Shown: positions 1-8,607, counted from the first letter of the stretch. The stretch: DNA of 33,757 bases from Burkholderiales bacterium (GCA_947372465.1 CANBTT010000031.1:1-33757); one strand, 5' to 3'. Numbers and translations: made by a program. Notes: generated from the sequence alone by a model not told the origin.

Positions 1-849
1 GTACAGTTCGATTTCCTGCGCTGAGACATGCGTTGGCGACTCGATGTGAACCACTGCGTAGAGGTCGCCTCTTGAGCCCTTGAGGTCCCCAAGGCCACGA
101 CCTTTGAGTCTGAGTTTTTGGGCGTTGCGAGTGAGCGCAGGAACACTCAGCACCACAGGGCTCTCAAGGGTTGGGACTTCAATGTCAGCACCCAGGATGG
201 CCTCCCATGGGCTCAGGGCCAAGTTGAAATACAAATCTTGACCAATGGGTTTAAAAACAGGGTGAACTTGAAGTTGAATGTGCAAAAAGAGATCCCCATT
301 TTCGCCACCATTCAGACCCTTGCCACCCAGTCCTTTAAGGCGCATCTTTTTGCCGGTGTTGACCCCAGCGGGAATCTTGGTCTCGAGTTCTTTGGCATGT
401 CCGTTCTCCATGACCGTGAGTCGCACACTGGTGCCCTTCAGTGCTTCAAGCAAGGTGATGCTCACGCTTTTTTGGTTGTCCTCTCCGGGTGTTGCTTGTC
501 GGCTGTAATGTGCGTGAGCGGAGTGACGATGAATCGAGTTCAGTAAATCGGATAGATCCATCTGATCAAAGGACGACGGTGCATCTTGGTACTGGTCCTG
601 CCAAGTCGGGGGTGGGGTGAAATCTCCTTGGGTGGATGCGCGTCCCAAAGCATCATAAGCCTCACGCTTTTCTGGATTTTTAAGGGTGTTGTAAGCTTCG
701 GCAATGTCTTTGAATTTTTCTTCTGCACCTGCTTGTTTTGATAAATCGGGGTGATGCGTTCTGGCCAGTTTGCGGTAAGCTTTTTTGATTTGATCCAGGT
801 CTGCATCCTTGGTCACGCCCAGGGCCGCGTAATAATCCTTGTATTTCAT
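1..849 (-). CDS. cbpA: CbpA-like DnaJ co-chaperone, C-terminus beyond window
   Basis: Reading from the ATG at 849 gives 283 codons with no stop up to the window edge. The N-terminus is a J-domain (MKYKDYYAALGV, then the HPD tripeptide in RTHHPDLS at about residue 33). A short linker follows, then a DnaJ C-terminal substrate-binding domain (LKGTSVRLTVMENG, IPAGVNTGKKMRLKGLGGKG). There is no CxxCxGxG zinc finger, so it is the CbpA/DjlA-like curved-DNA-binding type rather than true DnaJ; that family helps DnaK and can associate with the nucleoid. CbpA proteins are about 300-320 residues, so only the last 25 or so are missing. An in-frame ATG at 879 would add ten residues, but 849 gives the standard J-domain start and overlaps the stop of an upstream mini-ORF. 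The family call is firm; the exact start is less so. Confidence 0.9.
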   Translation of the reverse strand, partial: MKYKDYYAALGVTKDADLDQIKKAYRKLARTHHPDLSKQAGAEEKFKDIAEAYNTLKNPEKREAYDALGRASTQGDFTPPPTWQDQYQDAPSSFDQMDLSDLLNSIHRHSAHAHYSRQATPGEDNQKSVSITLLEALKGTSVRLTVMENGHAKELETKIPAGVNTGKKMRLKGLGGKGLNGGENGDLFLHIQLQVHPVFKPIGQDLYFNLALSPWEAILGADIEVPTLESPVVLSVPALTRNAQKLRLKGRGLGDLKGSRGDLYAVVHIESPTHVSAQEIELY

Positions 850-965
850 GCCAAACTCGATGCCGCCAAATGAACCCATGGCGCTTTGATGGCATACAGA
901 AGCGCGGCTTTTGAGGGCCTGCCCGCAAAGACCGCGAGGCCATCGAGTCTTAAAAAGTGTTTCAT
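846..965 (-). CDS. 39-residue ORF coupled to cbpA, unknown
   Basis: The ATG at 965 has a Shine-Dalgarno-like AAGG seven bases upstream. The frame runs 39 codons (begins MKHFLRLDGLAVFAGRPSK) to a TGA that overlaps the cbpA ATG in the arrangement ATGA. That overlap and the ribosome site suggest real translation coupled to the co-chaperone, since cbpA itself has no strong ribosome site. The peptide is moderately hydrophobic but has no clear membrane segment. I do not recognise it. It could be a leader peptide, the remnant of a larger gene, or chance. Confidence 0.35.
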   Translation of the reverse strand: MKHFLRLDGLAVFAGRPSKAALLYAIKAPWVHLAASSLA

Positions 966-1087
966 GCTGTGACCTTAAATCAATGCAGGCAAACACTTTT
1001 GATATTTGTCAACTCCTGCTCATTTTTTAGATCACAAAAATCTCCAGTCCAAGTCAAAGAAAAAAGTTCGATGAGCGTGGGTGTCTG

Positions 1088-3700
1088 TTAAATTGGATTC
1101 GGTGCGCCCATTGATTTTGTTGAGCGCGAGCGTAACCATTTGTAAAACAGTTGTTTGGCCACTTCGACAAAGAACAAGTACACCAAAATCAGCGCCATCA
1201 ACATGGCGTAAAAAGTAGCCGGAGGGGTTACGAAGCCAAAGAATGCGCCTAGGGGTGTCATTGGCAAAGCAATGGCGAGTAAAACGATGCCGATGGAGGT
1301 CAAACTCAGCAAAGGATGGGGTTTGCTTTGAAAGGGATTTTTCCGCGTTCGAATGATAAAAATCACCAGCACTTGTGTGCACAGTGATTCGACAAACCAG
1401 CCCGTTTGAAAGAGCTTTTCATCGGCATTCAAAACGTTCAACAAAACATAAAAAGTCAAGAAATCAAACAGCGAGCTGATGGGCCCAATCACAAGCATGA
1501 AGGTGCGAATGAAAGACAAGTCTAGTGTTCTGGGTTTGAGAATTTCATCTGCATCGACGTCGTCGAGAGGGATTGGGATTTCTGAAAGGTCGTACAGGAT
1601 GTTATTGAGCAATATTTGAGTGGGGAGCATCGGCAAAAAGGGCAAAAACAAAGAGGCCCCAGCCATGCTGAACATATTGCCAAAATTTGAACTCGTGCCC
1701 ATCATGATGTACTTCATGATGTTGCCAAAAGTGCGTCTGCCTTCCAAGACGCCAGCTTCGATAACGTTCAAATCCTGTTCAAGAAGGATGATGTCTGCCG
1801 CTGATTTGGCCACATCAACGGCCGAGTCCACAGACAGGCCCACATCTGCACTGTGCAGTGAAGGCGCGTCGTTGATGCCGTCACCCATGTAGCCGACCAC
1901 ATGTCCGTTGGCTTTCAGTGCCATGATGATGCGCTGTTTTTGAGCAGGGTTGGCACGGCAAAAAAGGTTGGCACTCTCAACACGTCTTTGAAGGGCTGCA
2001 TCATCAAGCTCAGAGACCTCTTTGCCCAAAAGAATGCCTTGGACAGCAAGACCGAGTTGAAGGCAAACATGCTGTGTCACCAAGGGACTGTCGCCAGTGA
2101 TGACTTTGATATCAACACCTAGGGCCTGAAGTTTTGCCAGGGCCGCGCTCGCACTGACCTTGGGTGGGTCTAGAAAAGCGGTAAATCCTGCCAAGGTGAG
2201 TGTTTGTTCATCACTGAGTTGTGCCGTGTCGTGTTCTTTTGAGACCTCTCTCCAGGCAACACCCAATACGCGGAGTCCATCGCTTTCGAGCCGGTGGTAT
2301 TGATCTTGAATGCGTGTCAACAGGTCTTCATCAAGGTTTTTTTTCTGTGGCTCAATGGGGTCATGAACCGTGGTACAGAGCTTGATCACATCTTCAGCAG
2401 CACCTTTGACCACCAACCAACGCTTGTCTGCACAGTCAACCAAGACCGAGACACAGCGGCGTTGAAAATCAAAGGGAAGCTCATCAATTTTTGTCCATGT
2501 GCTGACATCACAGACCTTCGCCTCCAAAATGGCAGCATCCAGTGGACTTTTTAAACCGGTTTCAAAATGGCTGTTCAGGTAGGCCAATTCCAGCACAAAT
2601 GGGCTTGGACGACCTTGGACGTCAAGAAACTTTTCTAGACGAATTTTTGCCTCTGTCAAGGTGCCCGTTTTGTCCGTGCAAAAGGTGTCCATGGAGCCCA
2701 GATCTTGAATGGCTGACTGTCTTTTGACAATCATCTTCAACTTTGCCAAGCGAAGCGCCCCTTTTGAAAGGGTGACCGAAACCACCATGGGCAAAAGCTC
2801 GGGGGTCAAACCCACCGCCAAGGCGACGGCAAAGAGAAAGGACTCAAGCCATGGCTTGTGAAACCAGGCGTTGACAAAGAGCACGAACAACACCAGCACA
2901 AAGGTCAGCCACATGATCAGCATACCAAATCGTCGGGTGCCCAATTCAAAGGAGGTGTCGGTGTTCGATTGTTGAATGCTTTGCGTAATTTCGCCAATCA
3001 TGGTGTTCATGCCGGTGTGGATCACCAGAACCTTGGCGCTGCCTCCAATCACCGATGTGCCCATAAATACGGCGTTGCTTGCATCGTGCAACTCCGTGGC
3101 GGAGTTGGGCGGGAGAAACGAATTCTTTTCAATCGGGAACGCTTCTCCGGTGAGCAAGGACTGGTTGACGAAAAAATCTTTCGCTTCCAAGATGAGTGCA
3201 TCGGCGGGGACCAAATCACCCGCTCTTAGCATGACGACGTCTCCAGGTACAACCTTTTCAACTGGAATTTCTATGGATTGACCGTCTCTCAAGACGTTGG
3301 TCTGAACTCGAACGGTCAGGCGCAATTTTTCTGCACTTTCGTTGGCTTTGTACTCTTGAACGAAATCAAGGGTCACGCTCATGGTGACCATCAATGCAAT
3401 GATCACAAAATTGGCCATTTCTCCTGTAATGGCAGACACCAAACTGGCGGTAAGCAAGATGATCACCAGGGGGTTCTTAAATCGGGCGATGAACTGTAAG
3501 AAGATGGAGAGTGATTTGTGCGCCTTGAGTGTGTTTTCTCCCCATTGTTGGATCAGTGAGCTGGCCTGCGTTTGGTTCAAACCAGCTGGGTGTTGAGCGA
3601 TTTGTTCTTGCCGTATTGGATCAAGCCACCAAACCGTCTTTGTTTTTGGTGTTTTATGCGTCGGAATGAGTTTCTTGAAGGACTTTAAATCATTGAGCAT
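1088..3700 (-). CDS. mgtA: Mg2+-importing P-type ATPase (P3B, MgtA family)
   Basis: An 870-residue P-type ATPase, close to the roughly 900 usual for MgtA/MgtB. Visible parts, in order: an N-terminal soluble segment, the first membrane hairpin (about residues 70-115), the actuator domain with LLTGEAFPIEK, two membrane spans leading to the VGLTPELLPMVV motif of the Mg2+ class, the phosphorylation loop CTDKTGTLTEAK (Asp343 phosphorylated), the nucleotide domain, the hinge MGDGINDAPSLHSADVGLSV, and a C-terminal membrane bundle. The TPELLP sequence in M4, rather than a CPC or CPx motif, argues against a heavy-metal exporter. The family brings Mg2+ into the cytoplasm when Mg2+ is low. It lies 96 bases downstream of the ArsR gene on the same strand. 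Its own ATG has no ribosome site and sits inside a seven-codon ORF, which suggests coupled translation. Confidence 0.92.
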   Translation of the reverse strand: MLNDLKSFKKLIPTHKTPKTKTVWWLDPIRQEQIAQHPAGLNQTQASSLIQQWGENTLKAHKSLSIFLQFIARFKNPLVIILLTASLVSAITGEMANFVIIALMVTMSVTLDFVQEYKANESAEKLRLTVRVQTNVLRDGQSIEIPVEKVVPGDVVMLRAGDLVPADALILEAKDFFVNQSLLTGEAFPIEKNSFLPPNSATELHDASNAVFMGTSVIGGSAKVLVIHTGMNTMIGEITQSIQQSNTDTSFELGTRRFGMLIMWLTFVLVLFVLFVNAWFHKPWLESFLFAVALAVGLTPELLPMVVSVTLSKGALRLAKLKMIVKRQSAIQDLGSMDTFCTDKTGTLTEAKIRLEKFLDVQGRPSPFVLELAYLNSHFETGLKSPLDAAILEAKVCDVSTWTKIDELPFDFQRRCVSVLVDCADKRWLVVKGAAEDVIKLCTTVHDPIEPQKKNLDEDLLTRIQDQYHRLESDGLRVLGVAWREVSKEHDTAQLSDEQTLTLAGFTAFLDPPKVSASAALAKLQALGVDIKVITGDSPLVTQHVCLQLGLAVQGILLGKEVSELDDAALQRRVESANLFCRANPAQKQRIIMALKANGHVVGYMGDGINDAPSLHSADVGLSVDSAVDVAKSAADIILLEQDLNVIEAGVLEGRRTFGNIMKYIMMGTSSNFGNMFSMAGASLFLPFLPMLPTQILLNNILYDLSEIPIPLDDVDADEILKPRTLDLSFIRTFMLVIGPISSLFDFLTFYVLLNVLNADEKLFQTGWFVESLCTQVLVIFIIRTRKNPFQSKPHPLLSLTSIGIVLLAIALPMTPLGAFFGFVTPPATFYAMLMALILVYLFFVEVAKQLFYKWLRSRSTKSMGAPNPI

Positions 3701-3713
3701 AGGGAGGGATCAT
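3690..3713 (-). CDS. Seven-codon mini-ORF overlapping the mgtA start (leader candidate)
   Basis: Reading on the minus strand, ATG at 3713 is followed by ATC CCT CCC TAT GCT CAA and TGA, encoding MIPPYAQ. AGGA lies eight bases upstream of this ATG, whereas the mgtA ATG at 3700 has only pyrimidines before it and lies inside this ORF in another frame. Known enterobacterial mgtA genes are controlled by a proline-rich leader peptide, MgtL, so a PP-containing mini-ORF here is suggestive. It is too short for homology to be tested, and function is inference. Confidence 0.3.
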   Translation of the reverse strand: MIPPYAQ

Positions 3714-3752
3714 GAAAGGTGTCCTATAGCGGACTATTTTTAACTGATGATC

Positions 3753-3789
3753 CCCTCTCAAAAGAGCATTGATCTTTGAGCGGCGAGGG
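3753..3789 (-). promoter_or_regulatory. Hairpin in the arsR-mgtA spacer
   Basis: On the plus strand, CCCTC (3753-3757) can pair with GAGGG (3785-3789), and inside this TCAAAAGA (3758-3765) can pair with TCTTTGA (3773-3779) around a short loop. There is one bulged A and a five-base bulge. It starts eight bases after the arsR stop and no U-run follows on the minus strand, so it is not a standard terminator. It may be a structured mgtA leader or a processing/stability element. No known Mg2+ riboswitch was recognised. Confidence 0.35.
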
Positions 3790-3796
3790 CAGCGCT

Positions 3797-4171
3797 TTAT
3801 GCCAAGTGGATGGCCTTGGTCTTCTTTGCTTTGATGGGGCCGTCCGAGGTCTTAAAGTGTTCAGCCGCAGATTGTTCGTACCGTCGAGCAATGTTATCGC
3901 AAACAAGTTCACACATGGCATAAATTGATCGGTCTGCAATCCGGTAAAAAGCACTGACGCCTCGACTTTCTCTTACCACAATGCCATTTTGGGCCAAAAG
4001 AGCCAAGTGCCTTGAGATATTGGCCACCGAATAGCCACTCAGCTCGGCAAGGGTGCCCACATTGAGCTCCTTTTCTCTGAGCAGATTCAAGATCTTTAAG
4101 CGTGTCGGTTCAGCAAAAACCTGGAAATAGGCTGCAATTTCTTCTAGGGCCTGCTCCGGCAAGTCTTTCAT
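3797..4171 (-). CDS. ArsR-family repressor (thiol/metal sensor type)
   Basis: A 124-residue winged-helix regulator. Family features are AEPTRLKILNLLREKELNVG (residues 20-39), the recognition helix region SVANISRHLALLAQNGIV, and the wing VRESRGVSAFYRI. The ArsR metal site ELCVCDL is absent: Asn37 stands where the first cysteine would be. The only cysteines are Cys87 and Cys91 in the C-terminal helix (YAMCELVCDN), one helical turn apart. The general build resembles YgaV/BigR/SqrR-type persulfide-sensing ArsR proteins, but those use a different cysteine pair. It is divergent from the RND-thioredoxin-rhodanese operon, and a palindrome lies between the two promoters, so it very probably represses that operon and itself. 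The inducer is unknown. The start follows a GGACCCTCGA region with only a weak ribosome site. Confidence 0.87.
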   Translation of the reverse strand: MKDLPEQALEEIAAYFQVFAEPTRLKILNLLREKELNVGTLAELSGYSVANISRHLALLAQNGIVVRESRGVSAFYRIADRSIYAMCELVCDNIARRYEQSAAEHFKTSDGPIKAKKTKAIHLA

Positions 4172-4210
4172 TCGAGGGTCCTTTTTCTTAACGTTTGTTG
4201 ATTTTAAGCA

Positions 4211-4264
4211 TGTTTGCTTGTTTGTTTTATTGTATTATTGCATAATCACGCAAATAAGCAAATA
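4211..4264. promoter_or_regulatory. Divergent promoters and ArsR operator candidate
   Basis: Rightward promoter: TTGTTT (4218-4223), 17 bases, CATAAT (4241-4246). Leftward promoter on the minus strand: TTGCTT (4261-4256), 16 bases, AATAAT (4239-4234). The two -10 boxes abut inside the perfect palindrome ATTATTGCATAAT (4234-4246). An outer imperfect inverted repeat, TGTTTGCTTGTTTG (4211-4224) against CAAATAAGCAAATA (4251-4264), matches at 12 of 14 positions. A repressor bound at the centre would block both promoters, as is common for self-regulated ArsR genes. Promoter calls are by consensus match only. Confidence 0.6.
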
Positions 4265-4280
4265 GATATATTTTAAGAAA

Positions 4281-5348
4281 ATGGATCTTATGAAGAATTT
4301 TTGTGCCCTGTTGGCGTCTGTCTGTCTGGGTTTTTTCTTGCAACATGCCACTGCACAAGACAAGGTGCAAGAGTATAAAACCTGGGTCGTTGGAGGCGGT
4401 GCTCAAAGCAAATTGGAACTCAGTTTGGACGCCACGGTGCAAGCGGTCAGAGATGCGGTCCTTTCCAGCCAAGTCGCAGGTGCCGTGGTCAGTTTGAATG
4501 TCAAAGCAGGCGACCGGGTTCAAAGGGGGCAGGAATTGATCAGAATTGATGCGCGCGCTGTCAATCAACAAATGCTGTCGAGTCAAGCCCAAATGGAGGC
4601 GGCAAAAGCGACTCTCAAGGTGGCGAGCAAGGAGTTCGAACGGCAAAAACAGTTGTTTCAAAAGCAATACATCAGCCAAGGTGCCTTGGACAGAAGTCAA
4701 GCGCAGTTCGAATCCGCACAGGCGCAAGTGCAGTCCTTACAAGCACAAACCTCTGCCGCTCAAGCACAAACAGGTTTCTTTGTGATCCAAGCGCCCTTCA
4801 GTGGGGTTGTCAGTGAGGTGCTTGTGAGTCTTGGCGACATGGCCATGCCTGCGAAACCCATGCTCAATATGTACGATCCAAGTGAACTGAGAATTTCTGC
4901 AGTGCTTCCACAGTCATATTTGAGCTCGATCAACTTGGGTAAAACAGCGTTTCGCTATGAAGTGACAGGATTACAAGGGTCTTTTGCCGTTGCCAGCGCC
5001 TTGGTCAAATTGCTGCCCGTGGTTGATCAACTCACGCACTCTGCGCAACTGCGTTTTGAGCTCAAAGGTGATACAAGCCTCTTGGTTCCAGGCCTTTTTG
5101 CGCGTGTCTTTTTGACACGGGACGCCAATTTGCCGCCTCAAAGTGTTGCGAAAATTCGCATCCCACTTCGCGCTGTGGTCAAAAGAGCTGAGATGACGGG
5201 CGTCTTTGTGCTGGACGCTCAAAACAAGCCACGATTAAGACAAGTTCGCTTGGGTGAGTCGAGCGCTGAGGAGGTTGAAATTTTAACCGGCGTGTCCATC
5301 GGTGACAAAGTGTTGCTGGAACCCGCGCAGTTGAGTGTGAACAAGTGA
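4281..5348 (+). CDS. RND efflux periplasmic adaptor (membrane fusion protein)
   Basis: A 355-residue HlyD/AcrA-type adaptor. A signal peptide (MKNFCALLASVCLGFFLQH to ATAQ) begins at the second in-frame ATG, 4290, so the true start may be 4290 rather than 4281; both have weak ribosome sites. A lipoyl half-motif follows (AGAVVSLNVKAGDRVQRGQ, about residues 65-85), then a Gln/Ala-rich coiled-coil hairpin (about 90-160) and the second lipoyl half (FFVIQAPFSGVVSEVLVSLGD). The end is a beta-barrel and membrane-proximal domain (VKRAEMTGVFVLDAQNKPRLRQVRLG). It bridges the inner-membrane permease and the TolC-type channel encoded in the same operon. Only ten bases separate it from the permease gene. 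It is the first gene after the ArsR-controlled promoter. Confidence 0.9.
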   Translation: MDLMKNFCALLASVCLGFFLQHATAQDKVQEYKTWVVGGGAQSKLELSLDATVQAVRDAVLSSQVAGAVVSLNVKAGDRVQRGQELIRIDARAVNQQMLSSQAQMEAAKATLKVASKEFERQKQLFQKQYISQGALDRSQAQFESAQAQVQSLQAQTSAAQAQTGFFVIQAPFSGVVSEVLVSLGDMAMPAKPMLNMYDPSELRISAVLPQSYLSSINLGKTAFRYEVTGLQGSFAVASALVKLLPVVDQLTHSAQLRFELKGDTSLLVPGLFARVFLTRDANLPPQSVAKIRIPLRAVVKRAEMTGVFVLDAQNKPRLRQVRLGESSAEEVEILTGVSIGDKVLLEPAQLSVNK

Positions 5349-5358
5349 GTCGCCCAAA

Positions 5359-8300
5359 ATGAGCCACCCTAAAGAACTAGGCCCCTCAGGCCAATTGGCC
5401 CAAAAATTTCAAAGTGCTCAAATCACGCCCTTGTTGGCGCTTGTCGCTTTGCTCTTGGGCCTTTTCGCCGTCATTGTGACGCCCAGAGAGGAAGAGCCGC
5501 AGATCAATGTGACGATGGCCAATGTCATCACGCCTTTTCCAGGCGCGTCCGTCAAGGACGTTGAGAGCATGGTCTCCATCCCGGGTGAGCAAGTGCTGTC
5601 AAAAATCGCGGGCGTTGATCACGTGTTTTCTGTCTCCAAAGCGGGCGTCTCCATCCTCACCGTCCAGTTCAAAGTGGGTGTGCCAAGGACGGAAGCATTG
5701 GTTCGATTGCATGACGCCATCAAAGAAAATGCAGATTGGTTGCCGAAGAATTTAGGCGTCATGGCGTCTTTGATCAAGCCCAAGGGCATCGATGATGTGC
5801 CCATCATGGCGTTGACCTTGCACGGCAAAACGCCTGACATGGGCGCATATGACTTGGAGCGAGTGGCTCACAGCATTGAGATCGATATCAAACGTGTCCC
5901 TGGTACGCGAGATGTGCTCACCCTCGGGGGGCCTGCTCGCTCGGCATTGATTGAGATTGATCCTCAGCGCATGGCTGGTTTTGGTGTGACGGTTTCTCAA
6001 ATGCGCAGTGCACTTCAATCAGCCAATCAGGGCATCCCGGTTGGGGACTTGCTGGGTGGCAACCAAAGTGTTGCCATTGAGGCGGGTCCTTACCTCTCAA
6101 AGATCAGTGAGTTGGAGGATCTGGTTGTCAATGTCAAAGATTCAAAATTGGTTTACTTGAGAGATGTGGCCGACGTCAAGCTCGGTCCACCGCCAGCGAG
6201 TCGCTATGTTTGGCACGGGGAGAATGAGAAATCTGGTGGGAAACAGTATCCTGCCGTGACGATTTCCATCACCAAGAAAACCGGAGAAAACGCCATTGAT
6301 GTCGCCAACAACATCTTGGCCAAAGTCGAGCAGCTCAAGGGAAAAGTGATTCCAGACGATGTGCGTGTAGAGGAGACAAGAAATTATGGTGCCAGTGCCA
6401 ACGAAAAGGCCCAAAAACTCATTCATAAATTGATGTTTGCCACCGCCTTGGTGGTGGCCTTGGTGTTTTTTGCCTTGGGTCAAAGAGAAGCCCTGATTGT
6501 TGGCTGCGCCGTGATTTTGACGCTGACTGTGACGCTTTTTGCCTCTTGGGCATGGGGATTTACCTTGAACCGGGTGTCCCTTTTTGCCTTGATTTTTTCA
6601 ATTGGTATTTTGGTCGATGATGCCATTGTGGTGGTGGAGAACATCCATCGCCACCAACAACTTTATCCAGAAAAGTCCTTGAGAGACATCATCCCGCACG
6701 CAGTGGATGAGGTGGGTGGACCCACCATTTTGGCCACCTTTACGGTGATCGCTGCTTTGTTGCCCATGGCGTTTGTGAGTGGTTTGATGGGGCCCTATAT
6801 GAGTCCCATTCCGATCAACGCCAGCATGGGCATGGTTTTGTCATTGATCATTGCGTTCGTTGTGACCCCGTGGCTGTCTTTGATTTGGATGAAAAAAACA
6901 CCCCAAACGTCATCCCATTCAGGAAATCCGCATGAAGGTGTCAATGAAAAACTGCAGTCTTTCTTTGAGCGCCTCTTTGCGCCTCTCTTGGACGTCAAGC
7001 GAGGGGCGGCCAACCGTTTGCGTTTGGCGCTCGCAGTGGCCGCGCTCTTGGGCCTGAGTGTCATGCTGCCCGTCACAGGTTGGGTGGTGCTAAAAATGCT
7101 GCCCTTTGATAACAAATCTGAGTTTCAAGTCGTGGTGGACATGCCCGTGGGCACACCCCTTGAGAAAACCGCGGCTGTTTTGCAAGAAATGGGGCACTTT
7201 CTCTCCACAGTGCCAGAAGTCGAGCATTACCAAGCTTATGCGGGCATGGCATCCCCCATCAATTTCAATGGCTTGGTCAGGCAGTACTACCTTCGCGCAG
7301 GGGGCGAATACGGGGACATTCAAGTCAATTTGTTGGATAAAGAGCACCGCCGTGAAAAAAGCCATGCGATTGCGACCCGCTTGAGACCCGAGTTGCAAAA
7401 GATTGCAATGACATACGGTGCAAACGTGAAGGTGGTGGAGGTTCCACCAGGTCCTCCCGTCATGTCACCCATTGTGGCTGAAATCTATGGGCCTGAAGAA
7501 GAGGGCCGTCTCCAAGTTGCAAAAGAGGTGCGACGCGTATTTGAAAATACACCCGGCATTGTGGACGTGGACGACAGCAGCATTGCCCAAGCGCCTAGAA
7601 AAATGGTTTTGATTGACCAAAGGAAAGCCGCCTTGTTGGGCGTCTCGCAGCAAGAAATCGCTTTCACTTTGCGAGCTGGTTTAAGTGGTGAGGCGGTGAC
7701 CTTTTTGCACGATGGGAGCAAATACCCCAATGCCGCATGGATTCAACTCCCGCCCGAGAGGCATGGCGACTTGACCACTTTGTTGCAGCTTGGTGTAAAA
7801 AGCAGCATAGGAAAAATCGTGCCCATCAGTGAATTGGTGAGGATCACAGACAGCATGCGTGAGCAGCCTGTGATCCACAAAGATTTGCTGCCTGTGAATT
7901 TTGTGACCGCAGACACCGCGGGCGTCGTCGACAGTCCCTTGTATGGGATTTTTAAAATGCGCTCTGAAATCGCAAACATCAAAACATCGAACGGAAACCC
8001 TTTGAATGAGTATTTCATTGAGCAGCCTCCTGAGGCTTGGAGTGCTTATGCCCTCAAATGGGATGGGGAGCTTCAAATCACCTATGAAACATTTCGTGAC
8101 ATGGGGGCGGCCTATGCCGTCGGGTTGGTGCTGATCTATCTCCTCGTGGTGATGCAGTTTGGTTCCTATTTGTTGCCTTTGATCATCATGGCTCCAATTC
8201 CTTTTACGATCATTGGTGTGATGCCAGGACATGCCTTGCTGGGCGCGCAATACACGGCAACCAGCATGATCGGCATGATTGCCTTGGCAGGCATCATTGT

Positions 8301-8577
8301 GAGGAACTCCATTTTGTTGGTGGATTTCATCAACCTGCAGCTCCTTCAAGGCGTGGACTTCAAACGTGCAATCGTTCAATCCGCTGTCACCAGAGCCAAG
8401 CCCATCGCGTTAACTGGATTGGCTGCCATGCTGGGTGCATTGTTCATTTTGGATGATCCTATTTTCAATGGCCTGGCCATTTCTTTGATTTTTGGAATTT
8501 TCGTCTCCACCTTGCTGACCTTGGTGGTCATTCCTCTTTTGTACTTTGTCGCCTACAAGGACAAGTATGCCTCTTAG
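5359..8577 (+). CDS. RND efflux permease (AcrB-like)
   Basis: A 1072-residue inner-membrane pump, a normal length for the HAE-type RND family. It has the two-fold repeat: TM1 near residue 25 (LLALVALLLGLFAVIV), a large periplasmic loop with porter domains (PGASVKDVESMVSIPGEQ), TM2-6 with the proton-relay signature SIGILVDDAIVVVENIHRH (two adjacent Asp in TM4), TM7 near 560, a second periplasmic loop, and TM8-12 (GMIALAGIIVRNSILLVDF). The Asp pair favours a proton-driven drug/organic-compound transporter rather than a CusA-type metal pump, which carries methionine-rich sites that I do not see. The substrate cannot be read from sequence. Its neighbours (thioredoxin, rhodanese, DUF2892) suggest thiol-reactive or sulfur-containing compounds, which is inference. 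Confidence 0.93.
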   Translation: MSHPKELGPSGQLAQKFQSAQITPLLALVALLLGLFAVIVTPREEEPQINVTMANVITPFPGASVKDVESMVSIPGEQVLSKIAGVDHVFSVSKAGVSILTVQFKVGVPRTEALVRLHDAIKENADWLPKNLGVMASLIKPKGIDDVPIMALTLHGKTPDMGAYDLERVAHSIEIDIKRVPGTRDVLTLGGPARSALIEIDPQRMAGFGVTVSQMRSALQSANQGIPVGDLLGGNQSVAIEAGPYLSKISELEDLVVNVKDSKLVYLRDVADVKLGPPPASRYVWHGENEKSGGKQYPAVTISITKKTGENAIDVANNILAKVEQLKGKVIPDDVRVEETRNYGASANEKAQKLIHKLMFATALVVALVFFALGQREALIVGCAVILTLTVTLFASWAWGFTLNRVSLFALIFSIGILVDDAIVVVENIHRHQQLYPEKSLRDIIPHAVDEVGGPTILATFTVIAALLPMAFVSGLMGPYMSPIPINASMGMVLSLIIAFVVTPWLSLIWMKKTPQTSSHSGNPHEGVNEKLQSFFERLFAPLLDVKRGAANRLRLALAVAALLGLSVMLPVTGWVVLKMLPFDNKSEFQVVVDMPVGTPLEKTAAVLQEMGHFLSTVPEVEHYQAYAGMASPINFNGLVRQYYLRAGGEYGDIQVNLLDKEHRREKSHAIATRLRPELQKIAMTYGANVKVVEVPPGPPVMSPIVAEIYGPEEEGRLQVAKEVRRVFENTPGIVDVDDSSIAQAPRKMVLIDQRKAALLGVSQQEIAFTLRAGLSGEAVTFLHDGSKYPNAAWIQLPPERHGDLTTLLQLGVKSSIGKIVPISELVRITDSMREQPVIHKDLLPVNFVTADTAGVVDSPLYGIFKMRSEIANIKTSNGNPLNEYFIEQPPEAWSAYALKWDGELQITYETFRDMGAAYAVGLVLIYLLVVMQFGSYLLPLIIMAPIPFTIIGVMPGHALLGAQYTATSMIGMIALAGIIVRNSILLVDFINLQLLQGVDFKRAIVQSAVTRAKPIALTGLAAMLGALFILDDPIFNGLAISLIFGIFVSTLLTLVVIPLLYFVAYKDKYAS

Positions 8578-8607
8578 TTTTATTGTGTTCACCAAGGAGT
8601 ATTCATC

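Noticed and set aside
7681..8379. 232-codon open frame on the minus strand inside the RND permease gene
   Set aside because: It is antisense to a well-supported permease, is rich in His, Gln and Asp from reverse-reading of hydrophobic codons, and has no family pattern or ribosome site.
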